Origin: UBA940 sp031547885
Lineage (GTDB): Bacteria > Bacteroidota > Bacteroidia > Bacteroidales > Rikenellaceae
DNA: 64,000 bases
Direction of reading: 5' to 3'
Assembly: GCA_031547885.1 (NCBI GenBank)
Contig: JAVBRO010000007.1
Coordinates: 1-64,000 of the forward strand
Shown here: piece after piece, positions 1 through 7,062 of the stretch
Layout of the letters: each line of letters begins with the position of its first letter
Numbering within the stretch: position 1 is the stretch's first letter
Made by a program: the position numbers and the translations under genes
The notes under the pieces: model-generated
What the model was told of the DNA's origin: nothing
Database searches by the model: none
Seen by the model: only the letters and a program-made list of their open reading frames with translations

Positions 1-60
1 TAATTTCTTTGGTTTTTTTTTTGGTTTTTTTTTTTTACTTGTATTGTGTTTTTTTATTGT
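1..60. repeat. T-rich low-complexity left edge
   Basis: Long T runs broken by GG, AC and single bases fill the first 60 bases. No coding or RNA feature is visible. It could be a natural T tract, a contig edge or polymerase-slippage sequence; the window alone cannot tell. Confidence 0.6.
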
Positions 61-188
61 TTTCACCCGGGAGAGCGACTCCATTTGACATCGATCGAAA
101 TCACAAAATTCCAAAAACGACAGTATAAAACACTGTATTTAAACGGCTTCAATCCTGCAGTAACTGTAGGATAATGTAGGATGCGGAA

Positions 189-215
189 ATAAAAAAGTCC
201 CTTTATCAGGGACTT
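189..215 (-). terminator. Rho-independent terminator
   Basis: AAGTCCC and GGGACTT (195-201 and 209-215) form a 7-bp stem with a 7-base loop. On the minus strand the stem is followed by a T run, so it would end a leftward transcript from the 240-345 region. Confidence 0.6.
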
Positions 216-382
216 AGCATTCTTTCTGTTGTAGGATTTTTCTATTTCTCTTTTGTAGTGAGGCCCGCGGCAGCGCATGGATCACGGAGCTCATCCAATG
301 AGCGACTTAATCCCGGCAACTCAGCAAGGGCCGTTGTATTTTTATTAAACGAAATGTAACAACAGGTCTCGCATTATTTCGT

Positions 383-390
383 TAACTTTA
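383..390 (+). promoter_or_regulatory. Probable mgsA -7 box
   Basis: TAACTTTA differs from the Bacteroidota TAnnTTTG box only at the last base and lies 78 bases before the mgsA ATG. No clear -33 TTTG was seen. Confidence 0.35.
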
Positions 391-467
391 CAGCGAATTT
401 TAAGTTAAATGATAACCGCGGAGTGAAACGCACCCCGCAGCAGGATGTAAAAAAGATTTTTTGAAAG

Positions 468-941
468 ATGGAAACAACTAAAAAAAGGCTGGCGCTCGTC
501 GCCCACGACAATCTCAAGCGCGACCTTGCCGACTGGGTGTCGTGGAACTGGGAAAAACTGCTCGAACACCATCTGGTCTGCACCGGGACCACCGGCAAGA
601 TGGTCGCCAAGACGCTGCTCGAACGTCGCGAAGGCGACGTGGACAATTTTTTCGAGATAACGATGCTGAAATCGGGCCCGCTGGGCGGCGACCAGCAGCT
701 GGGTTCGATGATCGCCGAAGGGAAGATCGACGCGCTGATATTCTTCTGGGACCCGATGCAGGCCCAGCCGCATGACGTCGACGTCAAGGCTCTGCTCCGC
801 CTGGCCTCATTATATAATGTCCCGACCGCCATCAACCGTTCGTCGGCCGACTTCATCATCTCGTCGCCGCTGTTCGACAGCGACGACTACCGCCGCGACG
901 TGCGCGACTACAAGGAATATATCGAACGTGCGCTGAAATAG
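468..941 (+). CDS. mgsA: Methylglyoxal synthase
   Basis: This 157-residue protein converts dihydroxyacetone phosphate to methylglyoxal and phosphate in the cytoplasm, a bypass that relieves phosphosugar build-up. Length matches the family (E. coli about 152). The catalytic signature is intact: His13 in VAHD, Asp75 in the GGDQQ loop, Asp95 in FFWDPM, then His102 and Asp105. These correspond to the known active-site His and Asp residues of E. coli MgsA. The TTGK phosphate-binding segment (about residues 41-44) is also present. It stands alone, with a repeat hairpin downstream. The start is the ATG following an A-rich stretch. Confidence 0.96.
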   Translation: METTKKRLALVAHDNLKRDLADWVSWNWEKLLEHHLVCTGTTGKMVAKTLLERREGDVDNFFEITMLKSGPLGGDQQLGSMIAEGKIDALIFFWDPMQAQPHDVDVKALLRLASLYNVPTAINRSSADFIISSPLFDSDDYRRDVRDYKEYIERALK

Positions 942-953
942 CGGGGAATTATC

Positions 954-1028
954 CCGTCATTGCGAGCGCAGCGTGGCAATCCAGGAAATGCGACTGGATT
1001 GCTTCGGACAAAGTCCTCGCAATGACGG
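954..1028. repeat. CGTCATTGCGAG palindromic repeat, complete copy
   Basis: CCGTCATTGCGAG and its exact reverse complement bound the element, with a nested GCAATCCA/TGGATTGC pair inside. Related copies lie at 6308-6345 (one end) and 11317-11400 (degenerate). This is a mobile or REP-like intergenic palindrome without an ORF. Confidence 0.8.
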
Positions 1029-1053
1029 TCTGACACCGCTCCTGTTATAAAGT

Positions 1054-1087
1054 AAAATTCCCGACCCTGAAAAGAGCCGGGGATTTT
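1054..1087 (-). terminator. Weak terminator for the DUF4465 gene
   Basis: AATTCCCG and CGGGGATT pair with one mismatch around an A-rich loop, followed by T-rich sequence on the minus strand, 52 bases past the DUF4465 stop. Confidence 0.4.
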
Positions 1088-1139
1088 CGTGAGTGGCAAC
1101 GGCCACAGCGATTTATATATAAATAGTCAATGTTGCAAC

Positions 1140-1931
1140 CTATTCCGTCACATACTCCCTGTAAGCGATATTGTCGATGCAGAAATACGAAGGCGTATTC
1201 ATTGACTCTTCGCCATTATATTCCGAATTGTCGGTCGACGACAGTTCAAAAGTGACTTTATTGACTTTGCCGAGAGAGGTCAAAACCACCTTTGTCCAAT
1301 CTGATATCACGATACTTTTCCCGTTACGGTAATCCGCCAGGTAAAAATCTATTGCCGACGTCTTGTTTCCGTTTGCACCGTATCCCGTGATCGTCAGTTT
1401 AAACCAGTCGCCGTCGGCGAAAGCCGTTACGGCCCCATAGTCGTCGTTTCCATCCTTAACCGCAAGGTAGGCATAAGTCGAATTCGTAATATATGCATAC
1501 TCTATTTCGCGCTCCTCGCCGGCGGCAAAAGAGCATTCGGCAGGACCGCTCCATGATGAATAGAACACAACCGCGAACTGAGAAGAGCCGCCCGCGCCGC
1601 CGGTGTTATAAACACTGAACTCATTTTTTTTCCCGGGAGTCGTCTTGTCGGTCAATTCCGACACTGCGAATCCGTCCCAGGAGACATAGGATATGGTTTC
1701 ACCCTCCCATTCATAGGAATCTTCGGAATAGGAGTATGAAAAATCGAGGCCTTTTTCGCTGTAGGCGCTGTCATCTTTCAATTCATATCCGTCAGCCGGA
1801 AGGGCTGCATCTTCGAAGCCGATGATGTGAAGGTCGTAATCCGGAGTTTCGGGTTCGTTCTTGTCGCAGGATGTGAAGGCAACGGCAGAAAGCGCAAGCG
1901 CCGCCAGAAGTGTGAATTTTGATTTTCTCAT
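1140..1931 (-). CDS. DUF4465-family lipoprotein, probable B12-binding surface protein
   Basis: A 263-residue exported lipoprotein: a hydrophobic signal ends in a lipobox around FTSC (Cys about residue 22), followed by an acidic linker. The rest looks like one DUF4465 domain, with the usual SWDGFAVS motif near the middle and a C-terminal segment of the type GKVNKVTFELSSTD followed by PSYFCIDN. Its leader carries a cobalamin riboswitch, so expression should respond to B12. From memory, Bacteroides B12-uptake loci encode DUF4465 surface lipoproteins (BtuH) that bind cobalamin, so the same role is inferred here. No BtuB, BtuG or BtuCDF gene is nearby; the gene is a single-cistron unit. The family and riboswitch calls are firm, the B12-binding role less so. 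Confidence 0.8.
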   Translation of the reverse strand: MRKSKFTLLAALALSAVAFTSCDKNEPETPDYDLHIIGFEDAALPADGYELKDDSAYSEKGLDFSYSYSEDSYEWEGETISYVSWDGFAVSELTDKTTPGKKNEFSVYNTGGAGGSSQFAVVFYSSWSGPAECSFAAGEEREIEYAYITNSTYAYLAVKDGNDDYGAVTAFADGDWFKLTITGYGANGNKTSAIDFYLADYRNGKSIVISDWTKVVLTSLGKVNKVTFELSSTDNSEYNGEESMNTPSYFCIDNIAYREYVTE

Positions 1932-1960
1932 AATCTTTCAAGGTTTAATAAAATAAAGTA

Positions 1961-1993
1961 TTCCCGCTTCGGGCCTTCTGCCGCCGGCGGGAA
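1961..1993 (-). terminator. Possible riboswitch expression platform (attenuator hairpin)
   Basis: On the minus strand TTCCCGC pairs with GCGGGAA and is followed by a T-rich stretch just before the DUF4465 start codon. Its place between the aptamer and the ORF suggests it is the regulated hairpin of the cobalamin leader. This is an inference. Confidence 0.45.
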
Positions 1994-2087
1994 CATCATA
2001 TGAGAAAACGCGCATGTGAGTGTGGAATTTCACTGCGGCCCCTTTCTGTTCTAGCTCCCGAAAACGACAGACGGCGTATGTTCGAAC

Positions 2088-2180
2088 CGACCGGTCTTCT
2101 GACTTATCACCTTTTTCGGGTGCATCACAGCAACGGGTATTGTTCCGGATTCTCACCGGATTCCCTTGGAAGTCATCCCC
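2088..2180 (-). promoter_or_regulatory. Cobalamin riboswitch
   Basis: The minus strand has the conserved core in the right order: GGGAATCCGGTGAGAATCC, then the ACCCGTTGCTGTGATG segment, then AAGTCAGAAGACCGG at the 3' side. These match the cobalamin aptamer (GGGAA..GGTG..AATCC; CCGC-ACTGT-like; AAGTCAGAAGACC, typical of Bacteroidetes). The variable arm between is short, and the 5' P1 partner is not obvious, so boundaries are approximate. It lies in the leader of the DUF4465 lipoprotein, about 150 bases before its ATG. Confidence 0.9.
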
Positions 2181-2285
2181 AAAAAATCAAATGCTGCGTT
2201 ACGCTCGCCGCTCAAATCCTCATTTACGACCAGTAAACTCCGGTTTTTCGCGGCTTCGCAAGCCTTGCCTTTGATCTTTTGAAAC
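2178..2285 (-). repeat. Structured repeat element, copy 1 (in the B12 leader)
   Basis: The minus strand folds into nested stems: an outer AAAAGATCAAA/TTTGATTTTTT (one G-U), a small GCAAGGCTTGC hairpin, a middle GCCGC/GCGGC, an inner TTTAC/GTAAA, and GCGTAACGC. Conserved loop words are CCGGAG, TGAGGATTT and AGCGTAACGCAGCA. It is homologous to 11425-11546 and more distantly to 33651-33772, with different but still paired stem bases. It sits between the DUF4465 promoter and the aptamer, so it should be transcribed in that leader. Confidence 0.75.
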
Positions 2286-2340
2286 AACTTCCTATCGCCG
2301 CTTTGCAAACAATCGTCCGCCGCGGCATCGGTTCAAGAGG

Positions 2341-2348
2341 CAAAGATA
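2341..2348 (-). promoter_or_regulatory. Promoter -7 box of the B12 leader
   Basis: TATCTTTG on the minus strand matches TAnnTTTG exactly. A T-rich TTTTC lies about 20 bases upstream in the -33 place. The transcript would start near 2335, giving a leader of about 400 nt. Confidence 0.65.
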
Positions 2349-2383
2349 AGACTATTTTCCATTAAGAAAACAGAATCCCGCAT

Positions 2384-2411
2384 AAAAAAACCGCCCCGGA
2401 TAGGGGCGGCC
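2384..2411 (-). terminator. Rho-independent terminator
   Basis: CCGCCCC/GGGGCGG stem (2391-2397, 2403-2409) followed on the minus strand by seven T residues, 21 bases past the stop of the small lipoprotein gene. Confidence 0.9.
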
Positions 2412-2431
2412 ATATCATAAAAGATTTTACT

Positions 2432-2878
2432 CTAATACATTCCGGCAAACATAAACTGCATCGCGGGCGGCGTCCGGCTCATGTCGAAGTCGGAATAACG
2501 GATGATCACCCTGGCTTCGCCCACCGAGAACTGTACTGAAATATTTTCGGACCACTGGTATCCGGTGCCGCTATCTTTGTGATATATCGTGGTTTCAAGC
2601 GTCTGCCTGATCTCGAAACCGTCTTCCATATATCTCCACGTAAGTTGATACAGGCCGTCGCCGTCATAGATCATATACTCGTCCAGTTCCGGTATTGTCA
2701 AGTCGCCGTAATAATGCGGCCCTATGATATCGGTGCCGGTTTTCCATTGGTTCGCCTTGATTTCGAGGTCGAGATTGTAAACCTTATTAATCTTTCCTTC
2801 CGGACCCATCGGTCCCATCGGCCCCTCGCACGACGAGGCGAATGCCGCGATAATTAAAATTGTAAGTAGCTTTTTCAT
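2432..2878 (-). CDS. Small lipoprotein with collagen-like triplets
   Basis: A 148-residue predicted lipoprotein: MKKLLTILIIAAFASSC is a lipobox signal with Cys17. Directly after it come four Gly-Pro-Met/Glu-type triplets (EGPMGPMGPEGK), a short collagen-like spacer common at the N-terminus of Bacteroidetes lipoproteins. The remainder is predicted beta-rich with no family I recognise and no catalytic motif. It has its own promoter and terminator and so is probably monocistronic. Likely an exported envelope protein; function unknown. Confidence 0.75.
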   Translation of the reverse strand: MKKLLTILIIAAFASSCEGPMGPMGPEGKINKVYNLDLEIKANQWKTGTDIIGPHYYGDLTIPELDEYMIYDGDGLYQLTWRYMEDGFEIRQTLETTIYHKDSGTGYQWSENISVQFSVGEARVIIRYSDFDMSRTPPAMQFMFAGMY

Positions 2879-3021
2879 AATAATATGTTTTAGAGGTTGT
2901 TTAATCTAATTTAAGCATTCCCGCCGATATCCATTCATCCCTCGTCGGCCAGGCGGAATTCCAGACCGCCGAAACGCCCGTTTCCGTCGCCGAACCGATT
3001 GCGAAGCGGTTATTACTCCGG

Positions 3022-3029
3022 CAAATGTA
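3022..3029 (-). promoter_or_regulatory. Probable -7 box for the small lipoprotein gene
   Basis: TACATTTG on the minus strand fits TAnnTTTG. It implies a leader of about 135 bases before the ATG at 2878; a good -33 box was not seen. Confidence 0.45.
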
Positions 3030-3160
3030 ACCAATTTCTGCATCCCGCAGTCTGTATTTGTACAAAAATGGTGCTGAATCGTGACTAATATACGATGAGG
3101 CGCGCCATTATCGTTTTATTACAATACTTTTAACTGCACAAAACCGACCACCGCTTACCG

Positions 3161-4873
3161 ATGAAAAACATCCGAAATATATCCCTGCTGCTCCCCACCC
3201 TGCTGATGGCGGCCATGCTGACCATGTACGGCTGCGGAGACCCCGAACCCGTAACGCCCGAAGATCCGGGGACAGAAGACCCCGGAGGCGAAGAGCCGGG
3301 CGACAAAGAGAAAAGCGCCACCTGCGACCTGAAATCCATCCGCATCGAAAAAACGCGCAACGGACTCTCTTCCGACATCGTCTTCACCCTCAACGCCACC
3401 ACGAGAATGGCGACCGGCACCTACATAAAGTGGATAGATAACACAGACCCCGAAATGCTGATACCGAGTTTCGAGCATACGGGCGAGAAGGTGGTGGTGA
3501 AGGGCGTAGAAGTCGTGTCCACACGCACAAAGATCTCGTTCGCCGAAGACGTCTCCCTAATAGTAGTCGCCGAGAACGGCCGCACGAAGACATACACAAT
3601 CAGGCTGATCTGCCCGCAGATCAATACCGAGCTGGCCGTGCTGCGTCTGGAACCCGACAAGGTGATAGACAGCAAGGAGGTCTACGTGAACACGTGGCTC
3701 GATATGTACAGCGCAAAAACCTCGTCCGGGTGGTGGAATTCATCGAAAGGACAGATCGAGGTGCGCGGACGCGGCAACTCGACATGGGGCGACGCCGACA
3801 AAAGACCGTACAGGCTGAAATTCCCCGAGAAGTTCAGCCCGCTCGGCCTTAACCACGCCAACGATAAAAACTGGGTGATCATCGCCAACGACTCGGATAA
3901 ATCGTTCATGCGCAATGAGATGGCCTTCGCATTCTCGCGCGTGCTGTTCAACGCGGCCGAAGGCTGGCACGATCCAAAGGCAATACTGTTCACCCCCTGC
4001 TCGCAGTTCGTGAACGTCTACATGAACGACGACTACATCGGCGTTTACCAGATGAGCGACCACATGCAGAGGGACCCCGGGCGCATCGCGGTCGAAAAAC
4101 TGACAAAGGCCGACGGCAACGATCCCGACCTCATCACCGGCGGATACATCCTCGAAACCGACGTCCATGCCAATACCGGCCCCGACCGCTTCAACTCGTC
4201 GCACGGTATCCAGATCAACCGCAAATATCCTGAAGACGACGACTTCCATCCAGACCAGTACGCATACATCGCGAAGTTCGTGAACGATATGGAAGCGGTC
4301 TTATACGGCAGCAATTTCAAGGACAAAACCAACGGCTGGCGCAAATATCTCGATGAAAAGACCCTCGCCGATTTCGTTATCATGAAGGAATTTGCGGCGG
4401 ATGCCGACGGCTTCACCAGCACCTACTGCTATAAAAGGCGCGGTGTCGACAAGCTCTTTTTCGGCCCCGGATGGGACTTCGATAAGGGCTGGGACAACGA
4501 AAACCGCATAGACAATTCGAATCCGACATACAACCTGATGATAAACGTCGGGTTCGGAATGCCCGGCCGCGGCAACGGAAAGGACTGGTACCAGAGGCTC
4601 TGGGAAGACGAAAGTTTCAGGGCTACAGTGAAGGCCCGGTGGGCGTCGAAGAGGAACGAGCTGCTGGCGGCTGCGATGAAGGTCCTTGACGAGAAACCGC
4701 AGGCGATGTCCAAATCGGTCAAAGCCAACTTCACAAGATGGCCTTTCTGGGACCCAAATGCCCGCATGATCTGGGGCTCTAAAGCTCCCGCCGCGAATTA
4801 CGAACTAGAAATAGAGCGTGTGAGGACCCTCACCAACACCCGCGCAACCGCACTCGACGGATTGTTCCAGTAG
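3161..4873 (+). CDS. CotH-kinase family lipoprotein
   Basis: A 570-residue secreted lipoprotein. The signal peptide ends in a lipobox at MYGC (Cys about 25), then comes an acidic Pro/Asp/Glu linker of about 25 residues, a beta-rich N-terminal domain (about 55-160), and a CotH-type atypical protein-kinase domain (about 185-540). CotH hallmarks are visible: IEVRGRGNSTW, PYRLKF, the NDDYIGVYQMSDH segment and GPGWDFDKGWDNE carrying the metal-binding Asp residues. CotH proteins in spore formers phosphorylate coat proteins; the Bacteroidetes versions are surface proteins of unknown substrate. It is convergent with the rpsF operon and shares a bidirectional terminator with it. The kinase role here is inferred from family only. 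Confidence 0.85.
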   Translation: MKNIRNISLLLPTLLMAAMLTMYGCGDPEPVTPEDPGTEDPGGEEPGDKEKSATCDLKSIRIEKTRNGLSSDIVFTLNATTRMATGTYIKWIDNTDPEMLIPSFEHTGEKVVVKGVEVVSTRTKISFAEDVSLIVVAENGRTKTYTIRLICPQINTELAVLRLEPDKVIDSKEVYVNTWLDMYSAKTSSGWWNSSKGQIEVRGRGNSTWGDADKRPYRLKFPEKFSPLGLNHANDKNWVIIANDSDKSFMRNEMAFAFSRVLFNAAEGWHDPKAILFTPCSQFVNVYMNDDYIGVYQMSDHMQRDPGRIAVEKLTKADGNDPDLITGGYILETDVHANTGPDRFNSSHGIQINRKYPEDDDFHPDQYAYIAKFVNDMEAVLYGSNFKDKTNGWRKYLDEKTLADFVIMKEFAADADGFTSTYCYKRRGVDKLFFGPGWDFDKGWDNENRIDNSNPTYNLMINVGFGMPGRGNGKDWYQRLWEDESFRATVKARWASKRNELLAAAMKVLDEKPQAMSKSVKANFTRWPFWDPNARMIWGSKAPAANYELEIERVRTLTNTRATALDGLFQ

Positions 4874-4885
4874 ACGGCAAGTACT

Positions 4886-4924
4886 CAAAAAAAACAACGC
4901 CCGGCATCTCTGTCGGGCGTTGTT
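4886..4924 (-). terminator. Bidirectional terminator, strongest for the rplI operon
   Basis: AACAACGCCCG/CGGGCGTTGTT gives an 11-bp stem with a 10-base loop. The minus strand has an eight-T tail. It separates the convergent CotH and rplI genes. Confidence 0.93.
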
Positions 4925-4943
4925 TCAATATGATATGGTATGT

Positions 4944-5507
4944 TTATTCCTCTTTTGCAGCCTCTTCTGCGGGAGCTTCAACAGCAGCCTCTTCAGCAAC
5001 CGCTTCCTTCACTTTTTTCTCCTTCTTTGCGGGAGCGTTCTCGTCCTTCTCCTCAGCTACGAGTGTCCCTTCCGGCTCGACGGTGAAGTTGATCGCGCCC
5101 TTCACATGCTTGTGGAGGCGGATCTCGGCCTGGTACGTTCCAAGCACCTTGAAGATTTCGACCGTGATGTTCTTCTTGTCGACTTCCACGCCTTTGGCGG
5201 CCAGGGCGTCGGCGATCATCTGCGAAGTGACCGAACCGAAGATCTTTCCACCCTCCGAAGCCTTCATCTTGAACGTCAGCGGCAGGTTTGCGATCTTGTC
5301 GGCCAGAGCCTGTGCATCTGCCTGTATCTTAGCGTCCTTGTGTGCGCGCTGCTTGATGTTCTCGGCGAGGATCTTCTTCGCGGTGGCGGTAGCGGCCTTT
5401 GCGTATCCCTGCGGAATGAGGTAGTTATTTGCGTAACCGGGTTTCACATCGACGATGTCGTTGGCATACCCCAGTTTGTCCACGTCTTTGATAAGTATGA
5501 TCTGCAT
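4944..5507 (-). CDS. rplI: 50S ribosomal protein L9
   Basis: A ribosomal protein that binds domain V of 23S rRNA. Residues 1-50 carry the N-terminal L9 domain (MQIILIKDVDKLGYANDIVDVKPGYANNYLIPQGYA), and the central helix and C-terminal domain reach about residue 147. The protein is 187 residues, about 40 longer than E. coli L9; the extra tail is rich in Lys, Glu and Ala and probably disordered. It is the last gene of rpsF-rpsR-rplI, 15 bases after rpsR, with a strong terminator behind it. Confidence 0.97.
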   Translation of the reverse strand: MQIILIKDVDKLGYANDIVDVKPGYANNYLIPQGYAKAATATAKKILAENIKQRAHKDAKIQADAQALADKIANLPLTFKMKASEGGKIFGSVTSQMIADALAAKGVEVDKKNITVEIFKVLGTYQAEIRLHKHVKGAINFTVEPEGTLVAEEKDENAPAKKEKKVKEAVAEEAAVEAPAEEAAKEE

Positions 5508-5522
5508 AATTCTCTCCTCCTC

Positions 5523-5795
5523 TTATTTCATCATGTCGGTTACGAAAGGCAGAAGGGCGAGGTGTCGTGCGCGTTTAACGGCCTGGGCCACTTTCTTCTG
5601 GAATTTCTGCGAAGTGCCGGTGAGGCGGCGGGGAAGTATCTTGCCCTGCTCGTTGAGGAACTTCTTGAGGAATTCGGGGTCCTTGTAGTCGACGTATTTG
5701 ATGCCGAGTTTTTTGAAACGGCAATACTTCTTTTTCTTCACATCCACCGACAGCGGATTGAGATAGCGTATTTCTGATTGTTGCGGTGCTGCCAT
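5523..5795 (-). CDS. rpsR: 30S ribosomal protein S18
   Basis: At 90 residues it has the S18 core: CRFKKLGIKYVDYKDPEFL, then RRLTGTSQKFQKKVAQAVKRARHLALLPF. S18 binds the 30S platform with S6, encoded just upstream with a 3-base gap. Length is normal for Bacteroidetes. Confidence 0.98.
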   Translation of the reverse strand: MAAPQQSEIRYLNPLSVDVKKKKYCRFKKLGIKYVDYKDPEFLKKFLNEQGKILPRRLTGTSQKFQKKVAQAVKRARHLALLPFVTDMMK

Positions 5796-5798
5796 GGC

Positions 5799-6194
5799 TT
5801 ATTCCTCCGTCGTTTTAGTGGTTTCTTCAGCTTCGGCGGCAGGCGCGGGAGCTTCGTTCTTTTTGCCTGCGAGTTTGGCGCGGCGGCGTGCCGAGTACTC
5901 GACAGCGTGCTTGTCCTGTTTGAAGGTAAGGAAACGGATCACGCGCTCGTCGCGGCGGAACTGCGTTTCAAGAGTGTCGATCACGGTGCCTTCGGCAGTG
6001 AACTCGATGAAGAAGTAGAACCCGGTTGTCTTTTTCTGAATCGGATATTCGAGTTTTTTCAAACCCCAGTCCTCCGTATTCACGATCTGACCCCCGTTCT
6101 CGGTAATGATACCCTGGAATTTGCCAAGCAGCTCTTTGGTCTGTACATCGGACAGCACCGGCGTGGCAATGAAAACGGTTTCGTAATTGTTCAT
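5799..6194 (-). CDS. rpsF: 30S ribosomal protein S6
   Basis: First gene of the S6-S18-L9 operon. The protein is 131 residues: an S6 ferredoxin-like fold (NYETVFIATPVLSDVQTKELLGKF, then YPIQKKTTGFYFFIEFTAEG and RDERVIRFLTFKQ) and an Ala/Glu-rich C-terminal tail of about 25 residues. It pairs with S18 on the 30S platform. The start is the ATG 207 bases from adk; the gap to adk holds a heptamer array and a partial palindromic repeat. Confidence 0.97.
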   Translation of the reverse strand: MNNYETVFIATPVLSDVQTKELLGKFQGIITENGGQIVNTEDWGLKKLEYPIQKKTTGFYFFIEFTAEGTVIDTLETQFRRDERVIRFLTFKQDKHAVEYSARRRAKLAGKKNEAPAPAAEAEETTKTTEE

Positions 6195-6245
6195 GAATGT
6201 TTTATTATGTTATTTGTGCTAAAAAGCGGGACAAAAGTACGTAAA

Positions 6246-6280
6246 AAATTACGAATTACAAATTACGAATTACGAATTTT
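6246..6280. repeat. Heptamer array (ATTACGA)
   Basis: About four copies of the 7-base unit ATTACGA with one variant, lying upstream of rpsF. Same unit as the arrays near 9344, 10471, 11230, 16914, 21025, 36858, 48551, 49995, 57993 and 62112. Confidence 0.85.
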
Positions 6281-6345
6281 CAAAAATATGAATATATGTT
6301 GTGTGTACCGTCATTGCGAGTAGGCTTGTCGACGAAGCAATCCAT

Positions 6346-6372
6346 GAAAAAGAATGCGGGCTTTCGCCCGCA
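6346..6372 (-). terminator. adk terminator
   Basis: TGCGGGC/GCCCGCA stem with a four-base loop (6355-6372), followed on the minus strand by ATTCTTTTTC. Confidence 0.85.
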
Positions 6373-6377
6373 CCTTC

Positions 6378-6406
6378 GACTCATGACTCATAACTCATGA
6401 CTCAAA
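6378..6406. repeat. Heptamer array (GACTCAT) at the adk stop codon
   Basis: Four 7-base units: GACTCAT, GACTCAT, AACTCAT, GACTCAA. On the minus strand the array begins with the adk stop codon itself (TGA of TGAGTCA). Same period as the AATTCGT arrays but a different word. Confidence 0.8.
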
Positions 6407-6977
6407 GCAATTTGTCGATCTCGGCGCAGAGGGCGGCGAAAACATCGGCCTGCGAGGCGCTGCCGTTTATTGCGACGTACTTGCCCTGTTCGCGGTAGTA
6501 TTCCGCCACGACTGCCGTGTGGGCATTGTAAACCTCGATGCGGTTGCGGATTATCTCTTCGTGCATATCGTCGGCGCGGCAGCTGTCGTGGCCGCGGAGC
6601 AGAATCCTCTGCACAAGTTCCTCCTCGGGAACCGCCAGTTCGAGCATCACGTCGATCTTCAGTCCGTGGCGGGCGAGTATCCTGTCGAAAGCCTCGGCCT
6701 GGGGGATGGTGCGCGGAAAACCGTCGAAAATATTGCCGTTGCTCTCGCGGTGGGTCAACATATACTGCTCGATGATCTCGATGACCACCTTGTCGGGAGC
6801 CAGTTCGCCGCGGCTGATCGCCTCCTGAACTGTCAGTCCCAGATGCGTCATATCCTTGATCTCCTGGCGGATAACGTCGCCGGTGGAGATGTGGTTGAAA
6901 TCATATTTCTGTGTTAGTTTGCCCGCCTGTGTGCCTTTACCCGCGCCCGGAGCGCCGAAAATTACAATGTTCGTCAT
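6402..6977 (-). CDS. adk: Adenylate kinase
   Basis: Interconverts ATP + AMP and 2 ADP. The 191-residue protein is the short form without the long zinc lid. The P-loop GAPGAGKGTQ (residues 8-17) binds phosphate, STGDVIR and FDGFPRT are the AMP-site motifs, and the LLRGHDSCRADD stretch is the short lid. The stop codon lies at the first unit of a GACTCAT array. It is divergent from the secreted hydrolase gene at 7063. Confidence 0.97.
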   Translation of the reverse strand: MTNIVIFGAPGAGKGTQAGKLTQKYDFNHISTGDVIRQEIKDMTHLGLTVQEAISRGELAPDKVVIEIIEQYMLTHRESNGNIFDGFPRTIPQAEAFDRILARHGLKIDVMLELAVPEEELVQRILLRGHDSCRADDMHEEIIRNRIEVYNAHTAVVAEYYREQGKYVAINGSASQADVFAALCAEIDKLL

Positions 6978-7062
6978 AATGGATTATGTTTGGGAATCTG
7001 TAAAATTAGCTATTTATTTTTATTCTCTGTAAATTCACGGCAGTTTTTAACATGGCAGACCC

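Larger units (their letters stand above)
61..467. other. Non-coding stretch before mgsA with possible minus-strand RNA
   Basis: No convincing gene is seen. Read on the minus strand, 345-240 has several short stems: GGCCC/GGGCC flanking, and GCTCAT/ATGAGC around a 3-base loop. It is followed about 25 bases later by an intrinsic terminator at 189-215, so a small minus-strand transcript is possible. A 71-codon minus-strand frame (278-63) runs through that terminator and resembles no family I know; I do not call it a gene. The plus-strand part from about 380 is the mgsA upstream region. Confidence 0.35.
6195..6401. other. rpsF-adk gap: arrays, partial palindrome, terminator
   Basis: The gap holds a heptamer array (6246-6280), one end of a CGTCATTGCGAG repeat (6308-6345), the adk terminator and the start of a GACTCAT array. 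No ORF or clear TAnnTTTG promoter for rpsF was seen. Confidence 0.7.

Noticed and set aside
240..345. tRNA or tmRNA fragment
   Set aside because: No CCA end, T-loop GGTTCRA box or acceptor stem could be aligned.
2000..2274. Short plus-strand ORFs over the B12 leader
   Set aside because: They run antisense across the riboswitch and structured repeat; no protein features are seen.
4920..6323. Plus-strand ORFs of 285, 164 and 181 codons
   Set aside because: They overlap rplI, rpsR and rpsF on the other strand; the ribosomal proteins are certain.
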